Below, piece after piece: positions 28,475-37,486 of a DNA stretch of 64,000 bases. Position 1 is the stretch's first letter, and every line of letters starts with the position of its first letter. Position numbers and translations under genes: made by a program. The stretch comes from Bacteroides intestinalis (GTDB lineage: Bacteria > Bacteroidota > Bacteroidia > Bacteroidales > Bacteroidaceae), in contig NZ_QRZF01000001.1 of assembly GCF_003464595.1 (NCBI RefSeq), positions 496,001 through 560,000 of the forward strand. Reading direction: 5' to 3'. The notes under the pieces were generated by a model. The model was not told where the DNA came from and did not search any database. It worked only from the letters and a program-made list of their open reading frames with translations.

Positions 28475-29809
28475 ATGAGTAGAATTGTAGTATTAGGAGC
28501 CGGAGAGAGCGGTGCAGGTGCTGCCGTACTCGCCAAAGTGAAGGGTTTCGACACATTCGTATCCGACATGTCCGCCATCAAAGATAAATATAAGGAAGTG
28601 CTGGATAAGTACGGCATTGCCTGGGAAGAAGGACGACATACAGAAGAACTGATTTTGAGTGCGGATGAAGTGGTGAAAAGTCCCGGCATTCCCAACGACG
28701 CTCCGATGATACTGAAACTGAAAGAGCAAGGTACACCCGTTATCTCTGAGATAGAGTTTGCGGGACGCTATACCAATGCAAAAATGATATGTATTACCGG
28801 TTCAAATGGTAAGACCACTACCACCTCACTTATTTACCACATTTTCAAAAGTGCAGGTCTGAATGTAGGATTGGCTGGTAACATAGGTAAGAGTCTTGCC
28901 TTGCAGGTAGCCACAGACCAACATGATTATTATGTGATTGAGCTCAGCTCTTTCCAACTGGATAATATGTATAAGTTCCGTGCCAATATTGCCGTGCTGA
29001 TGAACATCACACCCGATCATCTGGACCGTTACGACCATTGTATGCAGAACTATGTGGATGCCAAATTCCGCATCACACAGAACCAGACTCCTGAAGATGC
29101 TTTCATCTTCTGGAATGATGACCCCATCATCAAGCGGGAACTGGACAAGCATGGGCTGCGAGCCCACCTTTATCCGTTCTCTGCAGTAAAAGAAGATGGA
29201 GCCATAGCTTATGTGGAAGACGGTGAAGTTGAAATCAATGAGCCCATTGACTTCAACATGGAGCAAGAAAAACTAGCCCTGCAGGGTACACATAATTTAT
29301 ATAATTCTCTCGCCGCAGGTATCTCCGCCAATATTGCCGGAATAGAGAAAGAATATATTCGCCAGGCATTGTCTGACTTTAAAGGTGTGGAACATCGTCT
29401 GGAAAAAGTAGCAACAATACGTGGCGTGGAGTTTATCAATGACTCCAAAGCCACAAACGTAAACTCCTGTTGGTACGCCCTGCAAAGTATGAAGACGAAA
29501 ACTGTGCTTATTCTGGGAGGAAAAGATAAAGGTAATGACTATACGGAAATAGAGGATTTAGTACGCGAGAAGTGTTCAGCCTTAGTTTATCTGGGACTGC
29601 ACAATGAGAAGTTACACGACTTCTTTGATCGCATGGGATTACCCGTCGCCGATGTACAAACCGGAATGAAGGATGCTGTAGATGCAGCATTCCATCTGGC
29701 AAAGAAGGGTGAAACCGTATTACTCAGTCCTTGCTGTGCCAGCTTTGATCTTTTCAACAGTTATGAAGACCGGGGCGACCAGTTCAAAGCATACGTTAGA
29801 GCTCTTTAA
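28475..29809 (+). CDS. murD: UDP-N-acetylmuramoylalanine--D-glutamate ligase MurD
   Basis: Cytoplasmic Mur ligase that adds D-glutamate to UDP-MurNAc-L-Ala, 444 residues. N-terminal Rossmann-like start MSRIVVLGAGESGAGAAVLA, ATP loop CITGSNGKTTTTSLI, then VIELSSFQLD, NITPDHLDRYD, FINDSKATN and the C-terminal LLSPCCASFDLFNSYEDRGDQF. All are standard for MurD. Start and length agree with the family. It lies between two repeat-containing spacers and before ftsW. Confidence 0.97.
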   Translation: MSRIVVLGAGESGAGAAVLAKVKGFDTFVSDMSAIKDKYKEVLDKYGIAWEEGRHTEELILSADEVVKSPGIPNDAPMILKLKEQGTPVISEIEFAGRYTNAKMICITGSNGKTTTTSLIYHIFKSAGLNVGLAGNIGKSLALQVATDQHDYYVIELSSFQLDNMYKFRANIAVLMNITPDHLDRYDHCMQNYVDAKFRITQNQTPEDAFIFWNDDPIIKRELDKHGLRAHLYPFSAVKEDGAIAYVEDGEVEINEPIDFNMEQEKLALQGTHNLYNSLAAGISANIAGIEKEYIRQALSDFKGVEHRLEKVATIRGVEFINDSKATNVNSCWYALQSMKTKTVLILGGKDKGNDYTEIEDLVREKCSALVYLGLHNEKLHDFFDRMGLPVADVQTGMKDAVDAAFHLAKKGETVLLSPCCASFDLFNSYEDRGDQFKAYVRAL

Positions 29810-29814
29810 TTTTT

Positions 29815-29835
29815 TAATTATTAATTATTAATCTG
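29815..29835. repeat. short 7-bp repeat, murD-ftsW spacer
   Basis: Three heptamers TTAATTA, TTAATTA, TTAATCT directly before the ftsW start region. No inverted arm; the shortest of the set. Confidence 0.45.
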
Positions 29836-29842
29836 CGAAGCA

Positions 29843-31120
29843 TTGGATTTATTAAAAAGCATATTCAAAGGTGATAAGGTAATCTGGATTATATTCCTTT
29901 TCCTTTGCCTCATTTCTATCGTAGAAGTGTTCAGCGCTGCGTCTACCCTGACGTATAAAAGCGGTGACCACTGGGGGCCGATTACACAGCACAGCATCAT
30001 CTTGATGGTGGGTGCCGTAGTAGTGGTGTTTATGCACAATATCCCCTATAAATGGTTTCAGGTATTTCCTGTATTCCTGCTTCCACTATCCGTGGTACTG
30101 CTGGCCCTCGTTATGATGATGGAACGCATTAACGGTGCTGCACGCTGGATGACCTTCATGGGGGTTCAGTTCCAACCTTCGGAAGTAGCCAAAATGGCTG
30201 TTATCATCGTTACCGCCTTTATTCTTTCGAAGGGGCAGGACGAAGATGGAGCCAGTCCGAAAGCTTTTAAACGTATCATGATCATCACAGGTGTCATTTG
30301 TCTGCTGATTGCCCCGGAAAACCTCTCGACGGCAGCACTGCTTTTCGGAGTGGTTTATTTGATGATGTTCATCGGGCGAGTGGCAATGAAGAAATTATTA
30401 ATACTGGCAGGCGGTCTGGCTGGAGTAGCAATTATAGGCATAACATTCCTTGTACTAACCAAGAATAGTGATTTGCCATTCCTGCACCGCTTCGACACAT
30501 GGCGTGCCCGTATCGAGAAGTTTACAAATGACAATGAGGTACCTGCTGCTAAATTCGATATAGACAAAGATGCCCAGATTGCCCATGCACGTATTGCTGT
30601 AGCTACGAGTCACGTTGTAGGTAAAGGGCCGGGTAACTCGGTACAACGCGACTTCCTGAGCCAGGCTTTCTCTGACTTTATCTTTGCTATCATTATCGAA
30701 GAGTTGGGATTGATAGGTGGAGCTTTCGTCGTATTCCTTTACGTCTGTCTACTGATACGAGTCGGGCGTATTGCGAAGAAGTGTGAACGAACGTTCCCTG
30801 CTTTCCTTATAATAGGAATTGCACTACTACTTGTATCGCAAGCTGTATTCAATATGATGGTAGCAGTAGGATTGGCCCCGGTAACCGGACAGCCGCTTCC
30901 ACTTATCAGTAAAGGTGGTACTTCTACGCTTATCAACTGTGCTTATATCGGCATGATACTGAGTGTGAGCCGCTACACCGCCAGACTGGAAGAACAGAAA
31001 GAACATGATGCTTTGATACCCATGCAAGTAGAAGCACCTGCCGAAGAGACAAATAGCGATGCACAAACGGCTGCTGACCCGACGGCGAAGGTATTGAACA
31101 GTGATGCTGAATTTGAATAA
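29843..31120 (+). CDS. ftsW: septal peptidoglycan glycosyltransferase FtsW
   Basis: SEDS-family polytopic membrane protein that polymerises lipid II at the septum with FtsI, 425 residues. Translation appears to begin at TTG (29,843): an in-frame stop lies at 29,822-29,824, and the next ATG would remove the first membrane helix. Motifs: GAARWMTFMGVQFQPSEVAKM, GPGNSVQRDFLSQAFSDFIFA and GQPLPLISKGGTSTL, the last being typical of SEDS proteins. A hydrophilic C-terminal tail (about 35 residues) is rich in E, A and T. Twelve bases before murG. Confidence 0.95.
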   Translation: MDLLKSIFKGDKVIWIIFLFLCLISIVEVFSAASTLTYKSGDHWGPITQHSIILMVGAVVVVFMHNIPYKWFQVFPVFLLPLSVVLLALVMMMERINGAARWMTFMGVQFQPSEVAKMAVIIVTAFILSKGQDEDGASPKAFKRIMIITGVICLLIAPENLSTAALLFGVVYLMMFIGRVAMKKLLILAGGLAGVAIIGITFLVLTKNSDLPFLHRFDTWRARIEKFTNDNEVPAAKFDIDKDAQIAHARIAVATSHVVGKGPGNSVQRDFLSQAFSDFIFAIIIEELGLIGGAFVVFLYVCLLIRVGRIAKKCERTFPAFLIIGIALLLVSQAVFNMMVAVGLAPVTGQPLPLISKGGTSTLINCAYIGMILSVSRYTARLEEQKEHDALIPMQVEAPAEETNSDAQTAADPTAKVLNSDAEFE

Positions 31121-31131
31121 AAATAAGATAT

Positions 31132-32286
31132 ATGGAAACAAAAAATAACGGACCGCGTGTCATCATCAGTGGTGGAGGTACAGGAGGGCATATATTTCCT
31201 GCAGTATCTATCGCCAACGCCATCAAGGAACTGCGCCCTGATGCTGAGATCCTCTTTGTAGGTGCAGAAGGACGAATGGAGATGCAACGTGTGCCCGATG
31301 CAGGATATAAAATTATCGGTCTGCCTGTAGCAGGGTTCGACCGTAAGCGCTTATGGAAGAACTTTGCAGTAATTATCAAGTTGTTGCGTAGCCAGTGGAA
31401 AGCACGCCGTATCCTGAAAGAATTTAGCCCGCAGGTAGCAGTAGGTGTAGGCGGATATGCCAGTGGTCCTACATTAAAAGTAGCGGGCATGATGGGAGTC
31501 CCTACTTTGATACAAGAGCAGAATTCTTATGCAGGAGTAACAAACAAATTGCTTGCACAGAAAGCATGTAAAATCTGCGTAGCATATGATGGAATGGAGA
31601 AATTCTTCCCCGCAGATAAGATTATCATGACAGGGAATCCCGTACGTCAGAACCTGTTAGCAAATAAACAGAGCCGCGAAGAAGCTGTAACCTCTTTCGG
31701 TTTCAATCCGGAGAAGAAAACAATATTGATACTGGGTGGTAGCTTGGGGGCACGTACCATCAATCAGACCCTCATTGCTGCACTGGATACGATAAAAGCA
31801 AACGGCGACATTCAGTTCATCTGGCAGACAGGAAAAATATATATCCAGCAAGTCAAGGATGCCATTACTACCGCAACAGGCGAAGCTATACGTAATCCAC
31901 GTATTCCTGCTATCCCGAATCTGTATGTAACGGATTTCATCAAAGACATGGCAAGCGCATATGCAGCTGCCGATCTGGTTATTTCCCGTGCAGGTGCAGG
32001 TTCTATCTCTGAATTCTGCCTGCTGAACAAACCGGTCATTCTGGTGCCTTCGCCTAATGTGGCGGAAGACCATCAGACTAAAAATGCACTGGCACTGGTA
32101 GATAAGAAAGCCGCCATTTATGTGAAAGATGTAGATGCCATGAAGCATCTGGTTCCTGTGGCTCTTGAAACTGTCACAGATGTCGAGAAGCTGAAAACAT
32201 TGAGCGAAAACATTGCAAAACTGGCTTTGCCGGATTCGGCAACCATTATTGCAAAAGAAGTATTGAAACTGATAAATAACGATTAG
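31132..32286 (+). CDS. murG: lipid II synthase MurG
   Basis: Peripheral membrane glycosyltransferase (GT28) that adds GlcNAc to lipid I, 384 residues. N-terminal G loop ISGGGTGGHIFPAVS, the second loop GVGGYASGP, then LIQEQNSYAGVTNK, GGSLGARTINQ and the UDP-GlcNAc site SRAGAGSISEFCLLNKPVILVPSP with EDHQTKNA. Length and motifs are ordinary. The stop codon overlaps the 7-bp repeat of the next spacer. Confidence 0.97.
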   Translation: METKNNGPRVIISGGGTGGHIFPAVSIANAIKELRPDAEILFVGAEGRMEMQRVPDAGYKIIGLPVAGFDRKRLWKNFAVIIKLLRSQWKARRILKEFSPQVAVGVGGYASGPTLKVAGMMGVPTLIQEQNSYAGVTNKLLAQKACKICVAYDGMEKFFPADKIIMTGNPVRQNLLANKQSREEAVTSFGFNPEKKTILILGGSLGARTINQTLIAALDTIKANGDIQFIWQTGKIYIQQVKDAITTATGEAIRNPRIPAIPNLYVTDFIKDMASAYAAADLVISRAGAGSISEFCLLNKPVILVPSPNVAEDHQTKNALALVDKKAAIYVKDVDAMKHLVPVALETVTDVEKLKTLSENIAKLALPDSATIIAKEVLKLINND

Positions 32287-32350
32287 TATTTAGTGATTAG
32301 CCCCGTACACACAGCGCTAATCACTAATCACTAACCGCTAAACACTAAAA
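32281..32350. repeat. 7-bp-period inverted-repeat element, murG-murC spacer
   Basis: Left arm GATTAGT, ATTTAGT, GATTAGC (32,281-32,301), starting inside the last murG codons. Centre about 14 bases. Right arm GCTAATC, ACTAATC, ACTAACC, GCTAAAC, ACTAAAA (32,316-32,350). Left and right are complementary and almost fill the spacer. Confidence 0.65.
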
Positions 32351-32353
32351 TAC

Positions 32354-33727
32354 ATGAATATAGAAAATATAAAATCCGTATATTTCGTTGGTGCCGGTGG
32401 CATCGGTATGAGCGCCCTGATACGCTACTTCTTATCAAAGGGAAAGCTCGTTGCCGGCTACGACCGTACCCCAAGCGAACTAACCGAACACCTGATTGCA
32501 GAAGGAGCACAGATACATTACGAAGAGAATGTGGATCTGATTCCTGAAGCCTGCAAGAATGCAGAGAGCACTTTGGTAGTGTATACTCCGGCTGTTCCGC
32601 AAGAGCATGCCGAATTAGTCTATTTCCGTAACAATGGTTTCGAGATTCAAAAACGGGCACAGGTTTTAGGAACGATCACACATAGTAGCAAAGGCTTATG
32701 TGTAGCCGGTACACATGGTAAAACAACCACCAGTACAATGGCAGCGCATCTGCTTTATCAATCACACGTAGGTTGCACTGCATTCCTCGGAGGTATCTCC
32801 AAGAATTATGGTACTAACCTGTTATTATCACAGTCCAGTCCATACACTGTGATCGAGGCAGATGAATTTGACCGCTCATTCCACTGGTTATCACCTTACA
32901 TGAGCGTAATAACTGCCACAGATCCCGACCATCTGGATATTTATGGCACAGAAGAAGCCTACCTGGAAAGTTTTCGTCATTATACGACGCTTATCCAGCC
33001 GGGTGGTGCACTCATTATACACAAGGACATTGCTTTGAAACCTGATGTGCAATCCGGTGTAAAAGTCTATAGTTACGCCCGTACCGAAGGAGATTTCCAC
33101 GCAGAGAATATCCGTATCGGAAATGGTGAGATCTTTATTGATTTTGTTGCACCCGACACGCGTATTAATGATATCCAACTGGGTGTTCCCGTCAGCATCA
33201 ATATAGAGAATGGCGTAGCAGCCATGGCACTCGCCCACCTCAATGGTGCGACAGACGAAGAGATCAAGCAAGGTATGGCAAGTTTCCACGGAGTAGACCG
33301 TCGTTTCGATTTCAAGATCAAGAATGACAAAGTCGTATTCCTGAGCGACTATGCCCATCATCCTGCCGAAATAGCACAGAGTGCGAAATCTATTCGTGAT
33401 CTGTATCAGGACAAGAAGATTACAGCTATCTTCCAACCACATCTCTATACCCGCACGCGCGATTTCTATAAGGAATTTGCCGACAGCCTGTCGCTACTTG
33501 ACGAAGTCATTCTCGTAGATATCTACCCGGCACGTGAGCAACCGATTCCTGGTGTCACCAGCCAATTGATATACGATAATCTGCGACCGGGCATTGAGAA
33601 ATGCATGTGCAAAAAAGAGGATATACTGGAACTCTTATCTCAGAAGCAGATTGAAGTTCTGATAACTTTAGGTGCCGGAGATATAGACAACTACGTCCCT
33701 GAAATCACTAAACTATTAAATAAATAG
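32354..33727 (+). CDS. murC: UDP-N-acetylmuramate--L-alanine ligase MurC
   Basis: First Mur ligase of the pathway, adding L-alanine to UDP-MurNAc in the cytoplasm, 457 residues. VYFVGAGGIGMSALIRYFL is the N-terminal nucleotide fold, AGTHGKTTTSTMAAHLL the ATP loop, then EADEFDRSFHWL, TDPDHLDIYG, LSDYAHHPAEI and FQPHLYTRTRDF. The order murG-murC-ftsQ with 3 nt to ftsQ is typical. No ddl follows. Confidence 0.97.
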   Translation: MNIENIKSVYFVGAGGIGMSALIRYFLSKGKLVAGYDRTPSELTEHLIAEGAQIHYEENVDLIPEACKNAESTLVVYTPAVPQEHAELVYFRNNGFEIQKRAQVLGTITHSSKGLCVAGTHGKTTTSTMAAHLLYQSHVGCTAFLGGISKNYGTNLLLSQSSPYTVIEADEFDRSFHWLSPYMSVITATDPDHLDIYGTEEAYLESFRHYTTLIQPGGALIIHKDIALKPDVQSGVKVYSYARTEGDFHAENIRIGNGEIFIDFVAPDTRINDIQLGVPVSINIENGVAAMALAHLNGATDEEIKQGMASFHGVDRRFDFKIKNDKVVFLSDYAHHPAEIAQSAKSIRDLYQDKKITAIFQPHLYTRTRDFYKEFADSLSLLDEVILVDIYPAREQPIPGVTSQLIYDNLRPGIEKCMCKKEDILELLSQKQIEVLITLGAGDIDNYVPEITKLLNK

Positions 33728-33730
33728 CCC

Positions 33731-34471
33731 ATGTTAAAACGAATTCTATTGTCTATCGTCCTACTGCTCGTCATCGCCTATCTGGTGGTAGCTCTCTCGG
33801 CTTTCAACCGGAAGCCTGCCGGACAGGTGTGCAATGACATGGAATTGGTTATCAAAGATACCGTCTATGCGGGTTTCATCACCAAAAAGGAAGTGGCAGG
33901 TATTCTGGAAAAGAAAGGGATTTATCCAGTTGGTAAACCAATGGATCGCATCCGTAGTAAAACGCTGGAACGGGAACTTGCCAAACATCCGCTTATTGAT
34001 GAAGTGGAATGCTACAAGACTCCCAGTGGCAAACTTTGCGTAGAAGTCAGTCAACGTATCCCTATCCTACGAGTGATGAGTGCGAACGGTGAGAACTACT
34101 ATCTGGACAACAAAGGTACTGTGATGCCACCCGATGCAAAGTGCGTGGCTCACCTTGCTATAGTGACCGGAAGAGTAGAAAAGTCGTTTGCCATGAGGGA
34201 TTTATATAAGTTTGGTGTATTTTTGCAGAATAATAAGTTCTGGGAAGCACAGATTGAACAGATACATGTGCTGTCGGACAAAGACGTGGAACTGGTGCCT
34301 CGCGTAGGCGACCATATTATCTATCTTGGAAAGCTGAATGGTTTTGAGCGTAAACTCGAACGGATGAAAGCTTTTTATGAAAGAGGTTTAAATCAGGTAG
34401 GATGGAACAAATATTCCCGCATTAGCGTTGAATTTAGTAACCAGATTATCTGTACAAAGCGAGAGAAGTGA
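33731..34471 (+). CDS. ftsQ: cell-division protein FtsQ
   Basis: Bitopic division protein of 246 residues. A short cytoplasmic start, one membrane helix (ILLSIVLLLVIAYLVVALSAF), a POTRA-like domain (VIKDTVYAGFITKKEVAGILEKKG ... LAKHPLIDEVECYKTPSGKL) and the FtsQ domain (YYLDNKGTVMPPDAK, LVPRVGDHIIYLGKL). Sequence conservation in FtsQ is low; the call rests on topology, domain order and position between murC and ftsA. It starts three bases after the murC stop, so translation is probably coupled. Confidence 0.93.
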   Translation: MLKRILLSIVLLLVIAYLVVALSAFNRKPAGQVCNDMELVIKDTVYAGFITKKEVAGILEKKGIYPVGKPMDRIRSKTLERELAKHPLIDEVECYKTPSGKLCVEVSQRIPILRVMSANGENYYLDNKGTVMPPDAKCVAHLAIVTGRVEKSFAMRDLYKFGVFLQNNKFWEAQIEQIHVLSDKDVELVPRVGDHIIYLGKLNGFERKLERMKAFYERGLNQVGWNKYSRISVEFSNQIICTKREK

Positions 34472-34560
34472 TGTACAATTTACCATTTACAATGTACAAT
34501 TTGCTATGTAGGGTAGTGGTGCAATCTTAATGGTAAATGGTACATTGTAAATGGTAAATG
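34472..34560. repeat. 7-bp-period inverted-repeat element, ftsQ-ftsA spacer
   Basis: Left arm TGTACAA, TTTACCA, TTTACAA, TGTACAA, TTTGCTA (34,472-34,506); centre about 23 bases; right arm ATGGTAA, ATGGTAC, ATTGTAA, ATGGTAA (34,530-34,557). The arms are complementary. The right arm contains ATG codons in frame with ftsA that are probably not used. Confidence 0.65.
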
Positions 34561-34583
34561 AAAATATAATTAATAGAAAAGAT

Positions 34584-36008
34584 ATGGCAACAACAGAATT
34601 TATCGCCGCTATCGAGTTGAGTTCTTCCAAGATTTCCGGTATCGCAGGAAAGAAGAACAGTGACGGAAGCATACAAGTGCTGGCTTATGCGCGTGAAGAT
34701 GCCGCTTCTTTTATCCATAAAGGAGTCATCTACAACATTGATAAGACCGCACAGGCTCTGACTTCCATCATCAACAAGCTGGAAAGCCAGTTGAACAACT
34801 CCATTGCCAAAGTATACGTAGGCATTGGCGGACAGTCTTTGCGCACGGTAAAGAATGCGGTAAGCCGTGTGCTGGAAGAGGAAGGGATTATCTCACAAGA
34901 GTTGGTAGACGCTATCAGCGACGAAAACCTCGAAGTCCCCCTGATGGACATGAGTGTGCTGGATGTCGCCCCGCAGGAATATAAAATAGACAATAATCTT
35001 CAAGCCGACCCGGTAGGTGTGGCAGGCAAGCGTATCACAGGAAACTTCCTGAATATTGTGGCCCGTGCTTCACTTAAGAAGAATCTGGAGCACAGCTTTG
35101 AACAGGCTAAGATAGAAATAGCCGACCTGCTCATCGCTCCGATAGCATTGGCAAACGCCGTGCTGACGGAAAGTGAGATGCGTTCGGGTTGTGCATTGGT
35201 GGATTTCGGTGCGGATACAACGACCGTATCGGTTTATAAAAATAATATGCTCCGCTTCCTCAGTGTATTGCCACTGGGTGGAAACAATATTACCCGTGAC
35301 ATCACTGCCCTGCAAATGGAAGAGGCCGAAGCTGAACAACTGAAAAAGAAGTACGGTGATATGCTCTACGAAGAAGAGGAAACAGAGACACCCGCAGTCT
35401 GTACTTTGGAGGACGGTCGAAGCATCGAACTTAACGTATTGAATGATATCATCGATGCACGCGCCGAGGAAATCCTTGCCAATGTATGGAACCAGCTTCA
35501 ACTGTCAGGATACGAGGATAAACTATTATCCGGTATCATTTTTACCGGTGGAGGTGCCAACCTGAAAAACCTGGAAGAAGCGTTCCGTAAACGTAGCAAG
35601 GCTGATAAAGTAAAGACCGCCAAATTTGTTCATAACAGCATCCACGGCTTCAATGATGTGCTGAAGAAAGACTGTATGCAGAATACCCTGCTCGGACTGC
35701 TTGCAGCAGGAAATGAGAACTGCTGTCTGCAAGAAGTGAAACCCGCTGTTACAACTACGACTGTTCCGAAACAACCCGTCGATATGTTCGGCGATGATGA
35801 AGCCCTGAAAGAACAGGAAGCCGCCGCCCGCGCTGCCAAGGCTCAACGTGACAAGGAAGAGAAAGAACGTCGCGAACGGGAACGTAAGGAGAAAGAGCGT
35901 AAAGAGAAAGAAGAGAAAAAGAAAAAGAAGAAAGAAGGTCCCAGCTGGTTTGAAAAGACTTTCAACAAGCTTTCCAATGAAATTTTCTCGGATGACGATT
36001 TGAAATAA
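34584..36008 (+). CDS. ftsA: cell-division protein FtsA
   Basis: Actin-like ATPase that tethers FtsZ to the membrane, 474 residues from ATG at 34,584. An in-frame ATG at 34,551 lies inside the 7-bp repeat and adds a non-conserved 11-residue extension, while 34,584 has AGAAAAG upstream and gives MATTEFIAAIELSSSK, the phosphate-1 motif. Further motifs: YVGIGGQSLRT (1C domain), GCALVDFGADTTTVSVYK and IIFTGGGANLKNLEE. A long charged stretch (RKEKERKEKEEKKKKKKEG) links to the C-terminal amphipathic helix PSWFEKTFNKLSNEIF, the membrane-targeting element. The charged linker is longer than in E. coli FtsA. Confidence 0.96.
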   Translation: MATTEFIAAIELSSSKISGIAGKKNSDGSIQVLAYAREDAASFIHKGVIYNIDKTAQALTSIINKLESQLNNSIAKVYVGIGGQSLRTVKNAVSRVLEEEGIISQELVDAISDENLEVPLMDMSVLDVAPQEYKIDNNLQADPVGVAGKRITGNFLNIVARASLKKNLEHSFEQAKIEIADLLIAPIALANAVLTESEMRSGCALVDFGADTTTVSVYKNNMLRFLSVLPLGGNNITRDITALQMEEAEAEQLKKKYGDMLYEEEETETPAVCTLEDGRSIELNVLNDIIDARAEEILANVWNQLQLSGYEDKLLSGIIFTGGGANLKNLEEAFRKRSKADKVKTAKFVHNSIHGFNDVLKKDCMQNTLLGLLAAGNENCCLQEVKPAVTTTTVPKQPVDMFGDDEALKEQEAAARAAKAQRDKEEKERRERERKEKERKEKEEKKKKKKEGPSWFEKTFNKLSNEIFSDDDLK

Positions 36009-36015
36009 GTTTTTT

Positions 36016-36107
36016 AATTATAAATTATGAATTATAAGTTATGAATTGGCTGCGCTGTTAGGACGCGCGAGGCATTCATCATCTATAATTCATAATTCAA
36101 AATTCTA
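36016..36107. repeat. 7-bp-period inverted-repeat element, ftsA-ftsZ spacer
   Basis: Left arm AATTATA, AATTATG, AATTATA, AGTTATG (36,016-36,043); GC-rich centre (GGCTGCGCTGTTAGGACGCG); right arm CATCTAT, AATTCAT, AATTCAA, AATTCTA (36,080-36,107), complementary. It uses nearly the same heptamer as the murE-mraY element but a different centre. Confidence 0.65.
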
Positions 36108-36112
36108 TAATC

Positions 36113-37432
36113 ATGGACGATATAGTACAATTCGATTTCCCGACAGACTCACCGAAGATCATCAAAGTGATTGGTGTAGGTGGTGGTGGTGGTAACGCCG
36201 TGAACCACATGTACCGGGAAGGCATACACGACGTGACGTTCGTTCTGTGCAACACAGACAACCAAGCGTTGAAAGAGTCTCCCGTCCCCGTGAAATTACA
36301 ACTGGGGCGTTCTATCACCGAGGGACTAGGTGCCGGAAACCGTCCCGAACGTGCCCGCGAAGCTGCCGAAGAAAGTAGTGAAGAAATCAAAGCGCTACTG
36401 AACGACGGTACAAAAATGGTATTCATTACTGCCGGAATGGGTGGCGGAACAGGTACGGGCGCTGCTCCCGTCATAGCCCGCATAGCCAAAGAAATGGACA
36501 TCCTTACGGTCGGTATCGTCACCATACCTTTCATCTTCGAAGGTGAAAAGAAGATTATCCAGGCACTGGACGGTGTGGAGCGTATCGCCCAACATGTAGA
36601 TGCCCTGCTGGTTATCAATAACGAACGCTTGCGCGAGATATATTCCGACCTTACGTTCATGAATGCTTTCGGCAAGGCAGATGATACATTGTCTATTGCC
36701 GCCAAAAGTATTGCCGAGATTATCACTATGCGCGGAACAGTGAACCTTGACTTTGCAGATGTGAAAACCATCCTCAAAGATGGTGGTGTGGCTATCATGA
36801 GTACCGGTTTCGGCGAAGGTGAAAGTCGTGTGACCAAAGCTATCGACGACGCCCTGCATTCTCCGTTACTGAACAACAACGATATTTTCAATGCCAAGAA
36901 GGTGATGCTGAACGTATCCTTCTGCGACAGTTCAGAACTGATGATGGAGGAAATGAACGAGATTCACGAATTCATGAGCAAGTTCCGCGAAGGTGTAGAG
37001 GTTATCTGGGGTGTGGCTATGGATAACGCATTGGAGGGCAAAGTAAAGATTACCGTACTTGCCACCGGTTTCGGAATGGAGGATGTTCCCGGCATGGATA
37101 GCGTACTCGAAAAGCGCAGCCAGGAAGAGGAAGAACGACAACTTCAACTCGAAGAAGAAAAGGAAAAGAACAAAGAACGTATCCGTAAAGCCTATGGTGA
37201 AAGTGCCAGCGGCATCGGTAGTAAGAATATCCGCAAACGCCGCCATATCTATATCTTCAACCCGGAAGACCTGGACAATGCCGACATTATCAGCATGGTA
37301 GAAAGTTCACCGACGTATCTGCGCGATAAGAGTACTTTGAGTACTATCAAGACCAAAGCCGCCACCGAAGGACAGATAGCTACGGAAGAAGCACAAGGAG
37401 GTGAAGACTTGGGAGGTGTGATTACTTTCTAA
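36113..37432 (+). CDS. ftsZ: cell-division protein FtsZ
   Basis: Tubulin-like GTPase forming the Z ring, 439 residues. GTP-binding features are complete: IKVIGVGGGGGNAVNHMY, the tubulin signature GMGGGTGTGAAPV and the T7 loop NLDFADVKTIL, plus GFGEGESRVTKAIDDAL. After the globular core (to about 320) comes a charged linker (EEEERQLQLEEEKEKNKERIRKAYGE) and a C-terminal segment (IFNPEDLDNADIISMVESSPTYLRDK) that probably holds the FtsA-binding peptide, followed by about 35 more residues. This tail after the conserved peptide is longer than in Proteobacteria. Confidence 0.98.
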   Translation: MDDIVQFDFPTDSPKIIKVIGVGGGGGNAVNHMYREGIHDVTFVLCNTDNQALKESPVPVKLQLGRSITEGLGAGNRPERAREAAEESSEEIKALLNDGTKMVFITAGMGGGTGTGAAPVIARIAKEMDILTVGIVTIPFIFEGEKKIIQALDGVERIAQHVDALLVINNERLREIYSDLTFMNAFGKADDTLSIAAKSIAEIITMRGTVNLDFADVKTILKDGGVAIMSTGFGEGESRVTKAIDDALHSPLLNNNDIFNAKKVMLNVSFCDSSELMMEEMNEIHEFMSKFREGVEVIWGVAMDNALEGKVKITVLATGFGMEDVPGMDSVLEKRSQEEEERQLQLEEEKEKNKERIRKAYGESASGIGSKNIRKRRHIYIFNPEDLDNADIISMVESSPTYLRDKSTLSTIKTKAATEGQIATEEAQGGEDLGGVITF

Positions 37433-37486
37433 GCTACAGAGCAACTCCAATTATTAAATGTAAATAGTAAAATAATAAATAGCATT

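Noticed and set aside
36097..36897. 266-codon minus-strand frame opposite ftsZ
   Set aside because: Antisense shadow of a highly biased gene.
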